The position numbers and the translations under genes were made by a program. Under the pieces are notes generated by a model. That model saw only the letters and a program-made list of their open reading frames with translations, made no database searches and had not been told where the DNA came from. From the NCBI RefSeq assembly GCF_014200675.1, contig NZ_JACHCI010000020.1, forward strand, positions 50,840 through 114,839: a stretch of 64,000 nucleotides of DNA, read 5' to 3'. The DNA comes from Janthinobacterium saanense. GTDB taxonomy: Bacteria; Pseudomonadota; Gammaproteobacteria; Burkholderiales; Burkholderiaceae_D. This document shows positions 18,468 through 28,448 of this stretch, in pieces. Within the stretch, counting starts at the first letter, position 1; every line of letters begins with the position of its first letter.

Positions 18468-21035
18468 TCAGACCTTGAGCGCATCGAGTAAATCGGTTTC
18501 CAGCAATATCTGGTTGCGGGCATTGCTGAGCGTGGGGCCATCGACGAGAAACACGTCTTCGACCCGCTCGCCCAGGGTCATGATCTTGGCCGTATGCAAG
18601 TTGACCCGGTATTTGGTCAGCACATTGGCGATCGAATACAGCAAGCCGGTGCGGTCATTGGCGGCCACCGACAGCAGGTAGTACTGGCCTTTTTCATCGG
18701 GCCGCAAGTCGACCGTGGGCTGCAGGGGGAAGGTGCGCGACAAACGCGACAGCCGGCCTTTGCCGGGCGGCGGCAGCGGCGCTTGCGACTGCAGCAGTTC
18801 ACCCAGTTCATGCTCGATCAGGCTGATGATGTCGCGGTAGCTCTTGGCGAAACTTTGCTCGGTAGCCAGGAAAGTGTCGAGCGCATAGCCGTTTTTCGTC
18901 GTGTGGATCTTCGCGTCGAGAATGCTGAAGTTCTTGCGGTCGAAATAACTGCAGATGCGGGCAAACAGGTCTGGCTGGTCAGGCACGTAGACGGCCACTT
19001 GCAAGCCTTCGCCGATCGGCGCCAGCCGGCATTTTACCACCGGCAATTTGCTGTCGAGCTTATCGTACAGCGAGCGCGTCTGCCAGGCGATGTCGGAGGC
19101 GTCATGGCGCAGGAAATACGCCACGTCCAGCTGCTGCCACAGTTTTTGATGCGCGTCAGGCGGCAGGCCGTACAGGCGCAGGGTGGCCAGCGCTTCGTGC
19201 TGGCGGTTTTTCAGCTCGCGGTCGGCCGTATGCGGTTCGCCGCCCAGCACCCGCAAGGTGACTTTGTACAGGTCTTCCAGCAGCTTGCCTTTCCAGGCAT
19301 TCCACACCTTGGGACTGGTGCCGCGGATATCGGCCACCGTCAGCAAGTACAGGCCCGTCAGGTGGCGCTCATCCTTGACGACTTTGGCAAACGCGGCGAT
19401 CACGTCCGGGTCGGAAATATCCTGCTTTTGCGCTACTTGCGACATGGAAAGATGATTTTCCACCAGGAAGGCCACCAGTTCCGTGTCTTCATCGGACAAG
19501 CCATGTTCCTGGCAGAACTGGGTGGCGTCGGCCACGCCCAGCTTGGAATGGTCGCCGCCGCGGCCCTTGGCGATATCGTGGAACAGGGCGGCGACATATA
19601 ATAGCCAGGATTGCGAAAAATCGGCCATCAGCTGGCTGCAATACGGGTATTCGTGTGCGTGTTCACTCATCGTGAAGCGGCGCATATTGCGCACCACCAT
19701 CAGGATGTGCTGGTCGACCGTGTAGACATGAAACAGGTCGTGCTGCATCTGGCCCACGATGCGGCGGAAATTCGGCAAATAACGCCCCAGGATGCTCATC
19801 TCGTTCATGCGCCGCAGCGCATGGATGATGCCCACGGGCGCCTGCATGATGCGCAGGAAGAGGGCGCGGTTGACAGGGTCCTGGCGGAAGGCGGCGTCGA
19901 TCTTGAAACGCTCGTGCCAGAGCGCCCGCGTGGCGCGCGAGGTCAAGCCTTTCAGGGCTGGCCGCTCCGTCATCAGCACGAAGATTTCCAGCATGGCTGA
20001 AGGATTTTTTTCAAATGTATCGTCGGCGCTGATATCGATCAGGCCGTTGACTTCATTGAAGCGGTCATTGATGCGCACCGGTTTGTCATCTTGCGGGAAC
20101 AAGCGGGCTTCTATGTTTTGCAGCAAGATCGTGTTGAGCTGGGTCACCGTCTTGGCGGCCCAGTAATAGCGCTGCATCAAGAATTCGCTGGCGCGGCGCA
20201 TATGCGGGCCGCTGCCTGTGGCCTGCAAGCCCAGGGATTCGGCAATCGCCGTCTGCACGTCGAATACCAGCCGGTCTTCGCGGCGGCCTGCGTGCAAGTG
20301 CAGGCGCACGCGGATATCCTTGAAGGCGCGCTCTTTCTCCATCAACTGGCGCGCTTCGGTCAAGGTGATCAGGCCGCTGGTGGCCAGGGTGCGCCAGGAG
20401 TTCGCCAGGCCGGCCGCCTTGGCTACCCACAGGATCACCTGCAAGTCGCGCAAGCCACCCGGACTTTCCTTGCAATTGGGTTCCAGGCTGAAGGCCGTAT
20501 CTTCATACTTGGCGTGGCGCTGGCGCATTTCCGCCGTCTTGGCGTGGAAAAACGCCTGCGTGTCCATCGCCGCCTGGTAGCGCTGCTGCAACTGCGCAAA
20601 CAGCTCGGCGTTGCCGCACACCAGGCGCGCTTCGAGCAAGCTGGTCTGCACCGTGATGTCGGCCTTCGATTCACTCATGCACTCGTCGACGGTGCGGATG
20701 CTGTGGCCGATTTCCAGGCCCAGGTCCCACAGCAGTTGCACCAGCTCTTCGAGCTTGCCTCGCGTAGTAGCATCGGGCGCCTGTTGCAGCAGGATCAGCA
20801 GGTCGATATCGGAATAGGGAAACAGTTCGCCGCGGCCATAGCCGCCCACGCCCACCAGCGCTGTGCCAGGCGGCAACTGCGCCTCTTGCCAGGCGCGCGC
20901 CAGCACGCCATCGACACTATGGCGCAGGCTGCGCAACAGTTTCTCGGGCTTGCCGTCGGCCTGGAAGGCCAGTATGACGACCTGGCGGTCGGCTTTCAGT
21001 TGCTGTTTAAGCTGTTCCCGGAGGTGCTTGTTCAT
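18468..21035 (-). CDS. glnD: Bifunctional PII uridylyltransferase/uridylyl-removing enzyme
   Basis: 855 residues, the normal length. It has a nucleotidyltransferase domain with GVGGYGRGELFPYSDIDLLI, a GlnD-linker helical domain, an HD hydrolase domain with FHDIAKGRGGDHSKLG (about residue 490) and two C-terminal ACT domains that sense glutamine. GlnD uridylylates PII (GlnB/GlnK) when glutamine is low and deuridylylates it when glutamine is high, controlling nitrogen assimilation. The gene follows map on the same strand with a 49-nt gap, the usual betaproteobacterial order. Confidence 0.97.
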   Translation of the reverse strand: MNKHLREQLKQQLKADRQVVILAFQADGKPEKLLRSLRHSVDGVLARAWQEAQLPPGTALVGVGGYGRGELFPYSDIDLLILLQQAPDATTRGKLEELVQLLWDLGLEIGHSIRTVDECMSESKADITVQTSLLEARLVCGNAELFAQLQQRYQAAMDTQAFFHAKTAEMRQRHAKYEDTAFSLEPNCKESPGGLRDLQVILWVAKAAGLANSWRTLATSGLITLTEARQLMEKERAFKDIRVRLHLHAGRREDRLVFDVQTAIAESLGLQATGSGPHMRRASEFLMQRYYWAAKTVTQLNTILLQNIEARLFPQDDKPVRINDRFNEVNGLIDISADDTFEKNPSAMLEIFVLMTERPALKGLTSRATRALWHERFKIDAAFRQDPVNRALFLRIMQAPVGIIHALRRMNEMSILGRYLPNFRRIVGQMQHDLFHVYTVDQHILMVVRNMRRFTMSEHAHEYPYCSQLMADFSQSWLLYVAALFHDIAKGRGGDHSKLGVADATQFCQEHGLSDEDTELVAFLVENHLSMSQVAQKQDISDPDVIAAFAKVVKDERHLTGLYLLTVADIRGTSPKVWNAWKGKLLEDLYKVTLRVLGGEPHTADRELKNRQHEALATLRLYGLPPDAHQKLWQQLDVAYFLRHDASDIAWQTRSLYDKLDSKLPVVKCRLAPIGEGLQVAVYVPDQPDLFARICSYFDRKNFSILDAKIHTTKNGYALDTFLATEQSFAKSYRDIISLIEHELGELLQSQAPLPPPGKGRLSRLSRTFPLQPTVDLRPDEKGQYYLLSVAANDRTGLLYSIANVLTKYRVNLHTAKIMTLGERVEDVFLVDGPTLSNARNQILLETDLLDALKV

Positions 21036-21084
21036 CTGTGCCCTGAAGGTGTGGCTGGCGGGTGACGATAGTTAATGGCGAAAA

Positions 21085-21894
21085 TCAGGCCGCGCTGACG
21101 ATGGCCGGCGGCGGTGGCATGCCTGGCGACACCGTCAGCACTTCAAAACCGGTTTCCGTGACCAGCACCGTGTGTTCCCACTGCGCCGACAGGCTGCGAT
21201 CCTTGGTCTTGATGGTCCAGCCATCGTTCATTTCGCGAATCTCGCGGCGGCCCGCATTGATCATCGGCTCGACCGTGAAGATCATGCCCGCTTCCAGGCG
21301 TTCCAGGGTGCCAGGCTTGCCGTAATGCAGCACTTGCGGCTCTTCATGGAACACCTTGCCGATGCCGTGGCCACAGAATTCGCGCACCACGCTATAGCCG
21401 GCTTTTTCCGCATGTTGCTGAATAGCATGGCCGATATCGCCCAGATGGGCGCCCGGTTTGATCTGGGCGATGCCCAGCCACATGCATTCGTAGGTGATCT
21501 CCGACAGGCGTTTGGACAGGATGGACGGCGTGCCGACCAGGAACATGCGGCTGTTGTCGCCGTGGTAGCCATCCTTGATGACGGTAATGTCGAGATTGAC
21601 GGAGTCGCCGCTCTTGAGCACCTTGTCGCCCGGAATGCCGTGGCAGATCACGTCGTTGACGGAGGTGCAGATGGCTTTCGGGTAGGGCGTGTAGCCCGGT
21701 GGGCAATAGTTCAGCGGGGCAGGGATGGTGCCCTGCACATTGACCATGTATTCGTGGCAAAGGCGGTCGAGTTCGCCCGTGGTCACGCCTACCTTGACGA
21801 ATGGCGCGATGTAGTCGAGCACTTCGGCGCCGAGTTTGCCGGCGACGCGCATGCCTTCGATGTCGGCGGCGGAATTGATACGGATGGTGGACAT
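21085..21894 (-). CDS. map: Methionine aminopeptidase, type I
   Basis: A 269-residue enzyme that removes the initiator Met. The metal ligands are visible: the NLDITVIKDGYHGD region (two Asp), GHGIGKVFHEEP (His) and FTVEPMI (Glu), with a final Glu near the C-terminus. The start at ATG 21894 gives MSTIRINSAADIEGMR, the usual N-terminus; a GTG 42 nt upstream is less likely. In many relatives map is divergent from and adjacent to rpsB; here a TonB receptor gene separates them. Confidence 0.96.
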   Translation of the reverse strand: MSTIRINSAADIEGMRVAGKLGAEVLDYIAPFVKVGVTTGELDRLCHEYMVNVQGTIPAPLNYCPPGYTPYPKAICTSVNDVICHGIPGDKVLKSGDSVNLDITVIKDGYHGDNSRMFLVGTPSILSKRLSEITYECMWLGIAQIKPGAHLGDIGHAIQQHAEKAGYSVVREFCGHGIGKVFHEEPQVLHYGKPGTLERLEAGMIFTVEPMINAGRREIREMNDGWTIKTKDRSLSAQWEHTVLVTETGFEVLTVSPGMPPPPAIVSAA

Positions 21895-22522
21895 GATATG
21901 GGTCGCAATCTGCAAGGTATTCGGTAAAAAAAGCACAGATGAGTCCTGTAATAAGGAGAAATCCGCAAATATGCCGAAATTATAAACGAGGCAGATGTAA
22001 TTCGCCCTGTCCTTGCCGGAGGGGATAGTGGTGCAATGTCAATGCCCCAGATTGGTGCGTGATGAAAAGCATTGAAAAGCAGAGGGCGGATTGCAGTAAA
22101 TATCTGCGTAGTAAATTTTCAGATGATTTAAGGCTTGTAGCCCAGTCCAGAAAAATGAGGCTGGTGCGCCTTGGGATGGCGTGTGCACATGCAGCGGCTG
22201 TGCCGTTGCATCGAGCTGGCACATGCACAATTGCTATGTAGCATAACAACGTTTTTTTCTTAAGGACACCAAATTTGTGTGGCTTTTTAAATGTGTTGTT
22301 TCTTTGTTGAATTCACTTTCCTGTCATATTGACAGTGTTGCTTTGGAAATGGTTTGATGTTGGGCAGCCATGGAAATCTTGCTGGTTTGCTCACAAGGCG
22401 AAGGGCGTCTGGAAGTACAGGCGATGGCATGGAGTTCAAATGGCATTGGACATAATTCATTTTATGTTTATAAAAATCTGACCAAACTAGGTCGGTAAGT
22501 AATATTTCAAATCGGAGAATGT
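21895..22522. other. Non-coding interval between map and the TonB receptor
   Basis: 628 bp with no convincing gene; small openings on both strands lack ribosome-binding sites and family features. It is more AT-rich toward the right. A palindrome CTGTCA-TAT-TGACAG lies at 22321-22335 and could be an operator for the receptor gene. It must also hold the divergent promoters of map and the receptor; none was assigned. Confidence 0.5.
22321..22335. promoter_or_regulatory. Possible operator palindrome upstream of the TonB receptor
   Basis: A perfect 6-bp inverted repeat with a 3-nt centre (CTGTCATATTGACAG) about 190 bp upstream of the receptor start. It could bind a dimeric regulator; no specific factor is assigned. 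Confidence 0.3.
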
Positions 22523-25420
22523 ATGCATCAACGCACTAAAATTGCTATCGCGGTGGCAATGGCATTGAATACGCTGACCGCTTTTGCTCAGGCGCAAGCG
22601 GAAGCAGAGGCCCCTCAACGTGTAGAAATTACCGGCTCGCGTATTCGCCAGGTTGATCTGGAGACTGCGCAACCTGTGCAAAAAATCACTGCTCAGCAAA
22701 TTCAGGCTACCGGCCTGATCACTGTCGGCGATATTTTGAATCAGATGACTTCGGCCGGTACGCCTGCGTTCAGCAAGGGCGCTGTCCTGACCTCGAACCG
22801 CGAACAGGGCGGTCAATACATCGATATGCGCAATCTGGGCGCCAATCGCCTGCTGGTGCTGGTCAATGGCAAGCGCTGGACGCAATCGGTTGATGGCTAT
22901 ACCGACATGTCGACTGTACCTGCTTCCATGATCGAGCGCATCGATATCTTGAAAGATGGCGCCTCATCGATCTATGGTTCCGATGCCATCGCTGGCGTGG
23001 TCAATATCATTCTGAAAAAGCGCCTCGAAGGCGGTGCCGTCAGCGTCTACAAGGGCGTTAACCAAAAGGGCGATGGCAAAACCAGTGACTACTCGCTGTC
23101 GTATGGCGCGAATAGCGAAAAAGCCTCGATGATGTTCGGCCTGTCGCATAGCCAGACCGATCCGGTATGGGCGAGCAAGCGCGATATCACATCGCAAAGC
23201 TATGGCACGGGCGATTTCTTTGGTGCCGGTTTCGGCGCGGGCCCATGGGGCCGTATTACGCCGATCAGCTCGATTGGTGTCAGCAATCCTGCTGGCTTTA
23301 ACCGCTACCTGAATCACACTGGTTCATTTGATGGCTCCGGCGTTGGTGCCGATGCCCGCAATCCGGCCAACTACCATGCCTACACTGGTGCGCAAGCAGA
23401 TACGTACAATTCGACGCAGCAAATGATGTTTACGGCGCCGACCAAGCTGACGACGATATTTACCAAAGGCACGATTGAATTGCCTATGGATATGCGCTTC
23501 ACGACGACGGCCATGTATTCGGAGCGCAACTCATCGCGTCAAGTCGCTGGCTATCCATTGAATAGCGCGTCGCAGCCTAATTATCGTGTGTTTATTGATA
23601 AGGATAGCTATTTCAATCCATACGGCAACCAAGTTGCTGGCGCCGGTCAGGGCCAGGACCTGTACTTCGCACGCCGCATGGTTGAGGTGCCACGCGTAAC
23701 TGATAATAGCAACCAGACTTTGCACGTTGATGCAACTCTGGAAGGCGAATTCACCTTGCGCGGCCTGCCATGGAGCTGGAGCGCTGGCTACAACCATAGC
23801 TCGCTGCAAGGCACCAACGTCAGCACCGGCAACTTGAACCTGCTGAACCTGAAAAAGGCCTTAGGTCCATCGTTCCTCAATGCAAACGGCGTGGTGCAAT
23901 GTGGTACGGCTGCCAGCCCGATTGCTTTTAGCCAATGTACGCCATTTAATATTTTGGGAGGTCCATCGGCATCTAATCCGGACGCAATCGCCTATGTGAT
24001 GTCGACGGGTCAGGGTACCTACGGTAGCACTATTAACAGTGCAACTGCCGATCTGTCGGGTGAACTGTTTACATTACCGGCTGGTGCAGTTGGTTTTGCC
24101 GGTGGTGTGGAGCACCGCGAAGTGCGTGGTTATGACCGTCCTGGTCAGTTCGAGCAATCGGGCTATTCCACCGATCTGGCGGCCAATACGACCCAAGGCC
24201 GCTATACCGTCAAAGAAATTTACCTGGAAGCGAACATTCCGCTGTTGAAAGACCAGCCGTTTGCCAAATTCCTTTCCGTGGATCTGGCTAGCCGCTATTC
24301 GGACTACAGCAACTTTGGCAGCACCACCAATAGCAAAGCCAGCCTGATGTGGAAGCCTGTCACTGACTTGCTGGTACGTGGCACCTGGGCGCAAGGTTTC
24401 CGTGCCCCTGCGCTGGGCGACACTTTTGGTGGCGGTAGCCAGAGTTTCGATTCCTACCTCGATCCGTGCGACAGCCGCTATGGTCTGGCTGCACGTAATC
24501 CGGCTGTCGCTCAGCGTTGCGCAGCGACCGGTGTGCCTGCCGGTTACCGCCAGCTCAATCAAAGTAGCGTAGCGGTGGGTGCTTCTGGTGCGCAGTCGGC
24601 CGTTCCTTTTAATGGCGGCGTAGGCAATGATACGCTGACACCTGAAACTGCCAAAACCAAAACTTTGGGCTTTGTATATAACCCATCGTATGTACCTGGT
24701 CTGACGGTTGGCCTGGACTGGTTCAAAATTAATGTGCAAAACCAGATCTCGGGCTGGACCGCTGCAGAAGTCATCGGCAACTGCGTGACTGACAATATCC
24801 AGAAGTATTGCGGCGACGTTGTTCGTGACGCGACTGGTGCCATCACCGGTCTGTCGCGTGGCACCATCAATAAAGGTGAGTTGTCGACCGAAGGTTTCGA
24901 TATCAGTCTGGGCTACCGCCTGCCGCGCACCGCGTATGGTAACTTTGCCATCCGTACGGAGTCGACCGTGTTGCGTTCGTTCAAGCAAAAAGCGTCGGCG
25001 ACCAGCGACTGGCAGGAATATGCCGGCGAGTTCACCTATGCGCGCTTGAAGTCGAACATCAGCCTTGACTGGATGATGGGTAACTGGGCGGCTACGCTGA
25101 CCGGCCGTTACACCAGCGGTGTGAAGGATCTGTGCCTGGAAGCAGACATCCAGTGCTCGAATCCTGATGATGAAGGTGTTAGTTATGATGGCGGTGGTTA
25201 CAACAAGCGTGGTTCGACCACCTATGTCGACCTGAGCGTGGCGTACAAAACGCCGTGGAAGGGTGAGATCGTTGTCGGCTCCAACAACCTGTTTAACCGT
25301 GCACCACGTCTGATGTACGCAGCGACCAGCCTCGGCGTGGGTACTTCCTCCTCGTCCGCAGTTGATCCTAACGCACCGATCGACCGCGTGTTCTACGTAC
25401 GCTACAACCAGGCTTTCTGA
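22523..25420 (+). CDS. TonB-dependent outer membrane receptor
   Basis: A 965-residue protein with a signal peptide (cleavage near AFAQAQA), then RVEITGSRIR and a plug domain (QYIDMRNLGANRLLVLVNGK, IERIDILKDGASSIYGSDA, AGVVNIILKK), followed by a long beta-barrel ending in a terminal Phe (VRYNQAF). It imports an unidentified ligand using TonB energy; this plug style is shared by receptors for complex carbohydrates, peptides and iron chelates, so no substrate is claimed. GGAG five nt before ATG 22523 sets the start. Codon use looks richer in T-ending codons than in map and glnD. No inner-membrane transporter or sigma/anti-sigma pair is adjacent. A strong terminator follows. Confidence 0.93.
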   Translation: MHQRTKIAIAVAMALNTLTAFAQAQAEAEAPQRVEITGSRIRQVDLETAQPVQKITAQQIQATGLITVGDILNQMTSAGTPAFSKGAVLTSNREQGGQYIDMRNLGANRLLVLVNGKRWTQSVDGYTDMSTVPASMIERIDILKDGASSIYGSDAIAGVVNIILKKRLEGGAVSVYKGVNQKGDGKTSDYSLSYGANSEKASMMFGLSHSQTDPVWASKRDITSQSYGTGDFFGAGFGAGPWGRITPISSIGVSNPAGFNRYLNHTGSFDGSGVGADARNPANYHAYTGAQADTYNSTQQMMFTAPTKLTTIFTKGTIELPMDMRFTTTAMYSERNSSRQVAGYPLNSASQPNYRVFIDKDSYFNPYGNQVAGAGQGQDLYFARRMVEVPRVTDNSNQTLHVDATLEGEFTLRGLPWSWSAGYNHSSLQGTNVSTGNLNLLNLKKALGPSFLNANGVVQCGTAASPIAFSQCTPFNILGGPSASNPDAIAYVMSTGQGTYGSTINSATADLSGELFTLPAGAVGFAGGVEHREVRGYDRPGQFEQSGYSTDLAANTTQGRYTVKEIYLEANIPLLKDQPFAKFLSVDLASRYSDYSNFGSTTNSKASLMWKPVTDLLVRGTWAQGFRAPALGDTFGGGSQSFDSYLDPCDSRYGLAARNPAVAQRCAATGVPAGYRQLNQSSVAVGASGAQSAVPFNGGVGNDTLTPETAKTKTLGFVYNPSYVPGLTVGLDWFKINVQNQISGWTAAEVIGNCVTDNIQKYCGDVVRDATGAITGLSRGTINKGELSTEGFDISLGYRLPRTAYGNFAIRTESTVLRSFKQKASATSDWQEYAGEFTYARLKSNISLDWMMGNWAATLTGRYTSGVKDLCLEADIQCSNPDDEGVSYDGGGYNKRGSTTYVDLSVAYKTPWKGEIVVGSNNLFNRAPRLMYAATSLGVGTSSSSAVDPNAPIDRVFYVRYNQAF

Positions 25421-25469
25421 TCCCGCGCTCCGCAAGGAGTCTAGGGTGATAGTCTGACAAGTATGCGCA

Positions 25470-25500
25470 AAGCCCGCCAGGTTCGCCTGGCGGGCTTTTT
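25470..25500 (+). terminator. Rho-independent terminator after the TonB receptor
   Basis: AAGCCCGCCAGG and its exact complement close on a TTCG tetraloop and are followed by TTTTT. It is a textbook intrinsic terminator that insulates the receptor from rpsB. Confidence 0.93.
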
Positions 25501-25516
25501 CATTTGCAGCGCGCAC

Positions 25517-25545
25517 TTGATGCCCTTGTCATTTCGGTGTAGAAT
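25517..25545 (+). promoter_or_regulatory. Sigma70 promoter of rpsB
   Basis: TTGATG (25517-25522), a 17-nt spacer and TAGAAT (25540-25545) lie about 150 bp upstream of rpsB and just after the receptor terminator. Transcription from here gives a leader of roughly 140 nt. Confidence 0.75.
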
Positions 25546-25624
25546 CCCGGGTTGCTTGAATTCCATTTTGAGCGATGCAACAAGCGGCCTGTAGCTGGGC
25601 TGACTTTAATTTATATAAACAAGC

Positions 25625-25668
25625 GAATCCGGTCGACAAGGGTGCCTGTATGGTGACTGATCGGATTC
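25625..25668 (+). promoter_or_regulatory. Structured rpsB 5' leader
   Basis: A 10-bp stem (25625-25634 with 25659-25668, one G-U pair) encloses a 24-nt loop ending shortly before the rpsB ribosome-binding region. In gammaproteobacteria the rpsB leader binds S2 for autogenous repression; this hairpin is a candidate equivalent, inferred from position only. Confidence 0.5.
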
Positions 25669-25691
25669 CAGACCCAACCCTGGAGTTAATA

Positions 25692-26444
25692 ATGTCCGTA
25701 ACAATGCGCGAAATGCTGGAAGCCGGTGTCCACTTTGGTCACCAAACCCGTTTTTGGAATCCAAAAATGGCACCGTTCATCTTCGGTCATCGCAACAAGA
25801 TCCACATCATCAACCTGGAAAAAACCATGGCGATGTACCAGGACGCAATGAAGCACGTGCGTCAACTGGCTGCAAACCGTGGCACCATCCTGATGGTCGG
25901 CACCAAGCGTCAAGCTCGCGAAATCATCGCTGCTGAAGCACAACGCGCTGGCGTGCCTTTCGTTGATCAACGTTGGTTGGGCGGTATGCTGACCAACTTC
26001 AAAACGATCAAAACCTCGATCAAGCGCCTGAAGGACATGGAAGCGATGATCGAAGACGGTTCGATCGAAAAGCTGTCGAAAAAAGAAGCGCTGATGTTCT
26101 CCCGTGAGATGATCAAGCTGCAAAAATCGATCGGCGGCATCAAGGACATGGGCGGCGTTCCTGACGCAATCTTCGTCGTTGACGTTGGCTACCACAAAGG
26201 TGCGATCACTGAAGCAGCTAAACTGGGTATCCCTGTTATCGGCGTGGTCGATACCAACCACTCCCCAGAAGGCGTGAACTTCGTGATCCCAGGTAACGAT
26301 GACTCCTCGAAAGCCATCACTTTGTACGCTCGCGGTGTTGCTGACGCAATCATCGAAGGCCGTGCAGCTGCCGGTAACGAAGTTATCGAACTGGTTAAAG
26401 CAGCCGCTGGCGACGAATTCGTCGAAGTCAACGAACAGGCTTAA
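25692..26444 (+). CDS. rpsB: 30S ribosomal protein S2
   Basis: A 250-residue protein with the S2 signature [33 protein letters not shown] and [16 protein letters not shown], and [21 protein letters not shown]. It is required for binding S1 and mRNA on the small subunit. The in-frame opening from 25575 is leader sequence; ATG 25692 gives the universal MSVTMREML start. It heads the rpsB-tsf-pyrH-frr cluster, and codon use is typical of a highly expressed gene. Confidence 0.98.
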   Translation: MSVTMREMLEAGVHFGHQTRFWNPKMAPFIFGHRNKIHIINLEKTMAMYQDAMKHVRQLAANRGTILMVGTKRQAREIIAAEAQRAGVPFVDQRWLGGMLTNFKTIKTSIKRLKDMEAMIEDGSIEKLSKKEALMFSREMIKLQKSIGGIKDMGGVPDAIFVVDVGYHKGAITEAAKLGIPVIGVVDTNHSPEGVNFVIPGNDDSSKAITLYARGVADAIIEGRAAAGNEVIELVKAAAGDEFVEVNEQA

Positions 26445-26450
26445 TGGCCG

Positions 26451-26524
26451 CGCTATCGCAAGATAGCGGTTTGTAGGACGCAGCAGTAATGGAAAAGGGG
26501 TGGCAGCAGCTCCCCCTTTTTTTT
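26451..26524 (+). terminator. rpsB-tsf attenuator region (two hairpins)
   Basis: A 7-bp stem on a GCAA tetraloop (CGCTATC at 26451-26457 with GATAGCG at 26462-26468) is followed by AAAAGGGG (26493-26500) pairing with CCCCTTTT and a T-run to 26524. The second hairpin looks like an intrinsic terminator. Partial termination here would make S2 more abundant than EF-Ts, as known for the E. coli rpsB-tsf attenuator. Confidence 0.7.
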
Positions 26525-26600
26525 AACAAAAAAACGATGGTACACGCTGGCGGGGTGCAAGCCCGGGCCGCGACTGTCGACTCACCGAATGGAGAAACAC

Positions 26601-27512
26601 ATGGCAGCGATTACAGCAGCGATGGTAGGCGAATTGCGCGGCAAGACCGACGCACCAATGATGGAATGCAAAAAAGCACTGACCGAAGCCGATGGCGACA
26701 TGGCACGTGCTGAAGAGATCCTGCGCGTCAAACTGGGCGGCAAGGCATCGAAAGCATCGGCACGCATCACCGCTGAAGGCGTGGTAGCAACTTATATCGC
26801 CAACGGCGTAGGCGCCCTGGTTGAAGTGAACTCGGAAACCGACTTCGTTGCTAAAAACGATGACTTCCTGGCACTGGCAAACAGCGCAGCCCGCCTGGTA
26901 GCAGAACACAACCCAGCTGACGTCGCTGCCCTGCTGGCTCTGCCACTCGATGGCAAGACCCTGGACGAAGTGCGTTCGGCTCTGATCGGCAAAATCGGCG
27001 AAAACATGACCATCCGCCGCTTCCAGCGTTTCGAAACCAGCGCCAAGCTGGCATCGTACCTGCACGGTGCGCGCATTGGCGTGGTCGTCGAATTCGACGG
27101 TGCTGATGAACAAGTTGGTAAAGACGTGGCCATGCACATCGCTGCAATGAAGCCAGTGTCGCTGTCGTCCGACGAAGTGCCAGCGGAACTGATCGAAAAA
27201 GAGCGTTCGGTTGCAAAACTGAAAGCTGAAGAAGATGCAGTCAAAGCCGCCGCCGAAGGCAAACCAGCGCAATCGCCAGAAATCCTGGCCAAGCGTCTGG
27301 AAGGTTCGGTACAGAAATACCTGAAAGAAGTTTCCCTGCTGAACCAAGCTTTCGTGAAAAACGACAAGTTGTCGGTTGAGCAAATGCTGAAAGCCGCTAA
27401 CACCAGCGTCAAGAGCTTTGCCATGTACGTGGTAGGCGAGGGCATTGAGAAGAAGCAAGACGACTTCGCAGCAGAAGTCGCAGCACAAATCGCTGCCTCC
27501 CAGGGAGCGTAA
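26601..27512 (+). CDS. tsf: Elongation factor Ts
   Basis: A 303-residue nucleotide exchange factor for EF-Tu. The N-terminal UBA-like helix has the motif [19 protein letters not shown], followed by [13 protein letters not shown] and the core [21 protein letters not shown] six nt before ATG 26601 fixes the start and rejects an in-frame ATG 12 nt upstream. It follows the rpsB attenuator and ends at a strong terminator. Confidence 0.98.
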   Translation: MAAITAAMVGELRGKTDAPMMECKKALTEADGDMARAEEILRVKLGGKASKASARITAEGVVATYIANGVGALVEVNSETDFVAKNDDFLALANSAARLVAEHNPADVAALLALPLDGKTLDEVRSALIGKIGENMTIRRFQRFETSAKLASYLHGARIGVVVEFDGADEQVGKDVAMHIAAMKPVSLSSDEVPAELIEKERSVAKLKAEEDAVKAAAEGKPAQSPEILAKRLEGSVQKYLKEVSLLNQAFVKNDKLSVEQMLKAANTSVKSFAMYVVGEGIEKKQDDFAAEVAAQIAASQGA

Positions 27513-27518
27513 GTAAAG

Positions 27519-27541
27519 CGGGCCGAGAGGCCCGTTTTTTT
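27519..27541 (+). terminator. Rho-independent terminator after tsf
   Basis: CGGGCC and GGCCCG close on a GAGA tetraloop, followed by a run of seven Ts. It separates tsf from pyrH. Confidence 0.88.
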
Positions 27542-27660
27542 GGCCCGCCCGCATCAAGGCATGCCGGGCGGTGGCATGGGCAGTCCCGCGCGCCTGACCG
27601 GCGCCGCACGGTACTGCGCCATGTCATACTCGAATAACCTCATTTATGGAGCCCCAGCTC

Positions 27661-28377
27661 ATGTCAAAACCAGCCTACAAGCGCGTCCTCCTCAAGTTGT
27701 CCGGCGAAGCCCTGATGGGCGATGATCCCTACGGCATCAATCGCGCCACGATCGAGCGCATGGTGGCCGATGTGGCCGAGGTGGCAAAGTTGGGTGTGGA
27801 ACTGGCAATCGTGATTGGTGGCGGCAATATCTTCCGCGGCGTCGCGCCTGGTGCGCAAGGCATGGACCGTGCCACTGCCGACTACATGGGTATGCTGGCC
27901 ACGGTAATGAATGCACTGGCCCTGGCTGACGCCATGCGCCATGTAGGCATTACCGCGCGCGTCATGTCGGCCATCGGCATCGAACAAGTGGTCGAGCCGT
28001 ATGTACGTCCCAAAGCCCTGCAATACCTGGAAGAAGGCAAAGTCGTCGTCTTCGCGGCCGGTACCGGTAATCCTTTCTTTACCACCGACACGGCAGCAGC
28101 CCTGCGCGGTTCCGAGATCAGCGCTGAAATCGTCCTGAAGGCCACCAAGGTCGATGGCGTTTACACGGCCGATCCGAAGAAAGACCCGAACGCCACCCTG
28201 TTCCACACGATTACCTTCGACGAAGCGATCGCCAAGCACCTGCAAGTGATGGACGCCACCGCATTCGCCCTGTGCCGCGACCAGAAGCTGCCGATCAAGG
28301 TGTTTTCGATCACCAAGCCCGGCGCCCTGAAGCGCGTCATCATGGGCGAAGACGAAGGCACCCTGGTTCACGTTTAA
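27661..28377 (+). CDS. pyrH: UMP kinase
   Basis: A 238-residue amino-acid-kinase-fold enzyme phosphorylating UMP to UDP. It has [24 protein letters not shown], the [16 protein letters not shown] motif and [20 protein letters not shown] 27661 is preceded by GGAG at 27648-27651; an ATG at 27646 in the same frame overlaps that site and is less likely. This hexameric enzyme is typically GTP-activated and UTP-inhibited. The position between tsf and frr is conserved. Confidence 0.97.
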   Translation: MSKPAYKRVLLKLSGEALMGDDPYGINRATIERMVADVAEVAKLGVELAIVIGGGNIFRGVAPGAQGMDRATADYMGMLATVMNALALADAMRHVGITARVMSAIGIEQVVEPYVRPKALQYLEEGKVVVFAAGTGNPFFTTDTAAALRGSEISAEIVLKATKVDGVYTADPKKDPNATLFHTITFDEAIAKHLQVMDATAFALCRDQKLPIKVFSITKPGALKRVIMGEDEGTLVHV

Positions 28378-28448
28378 GTTTTAAGTGGCGAGCGGAAGTT
28401 GTTCGCCGTTATATTAGATGCAATTTTTAAGATTCATTATCATCAACA

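Noticed and set aside
22059..22241. 60-residue plus-strand ORF between map and the TonB receptor
   Set aside because: It has no ribosome-binding site or recognisable features, and the opposite strand is equally open.
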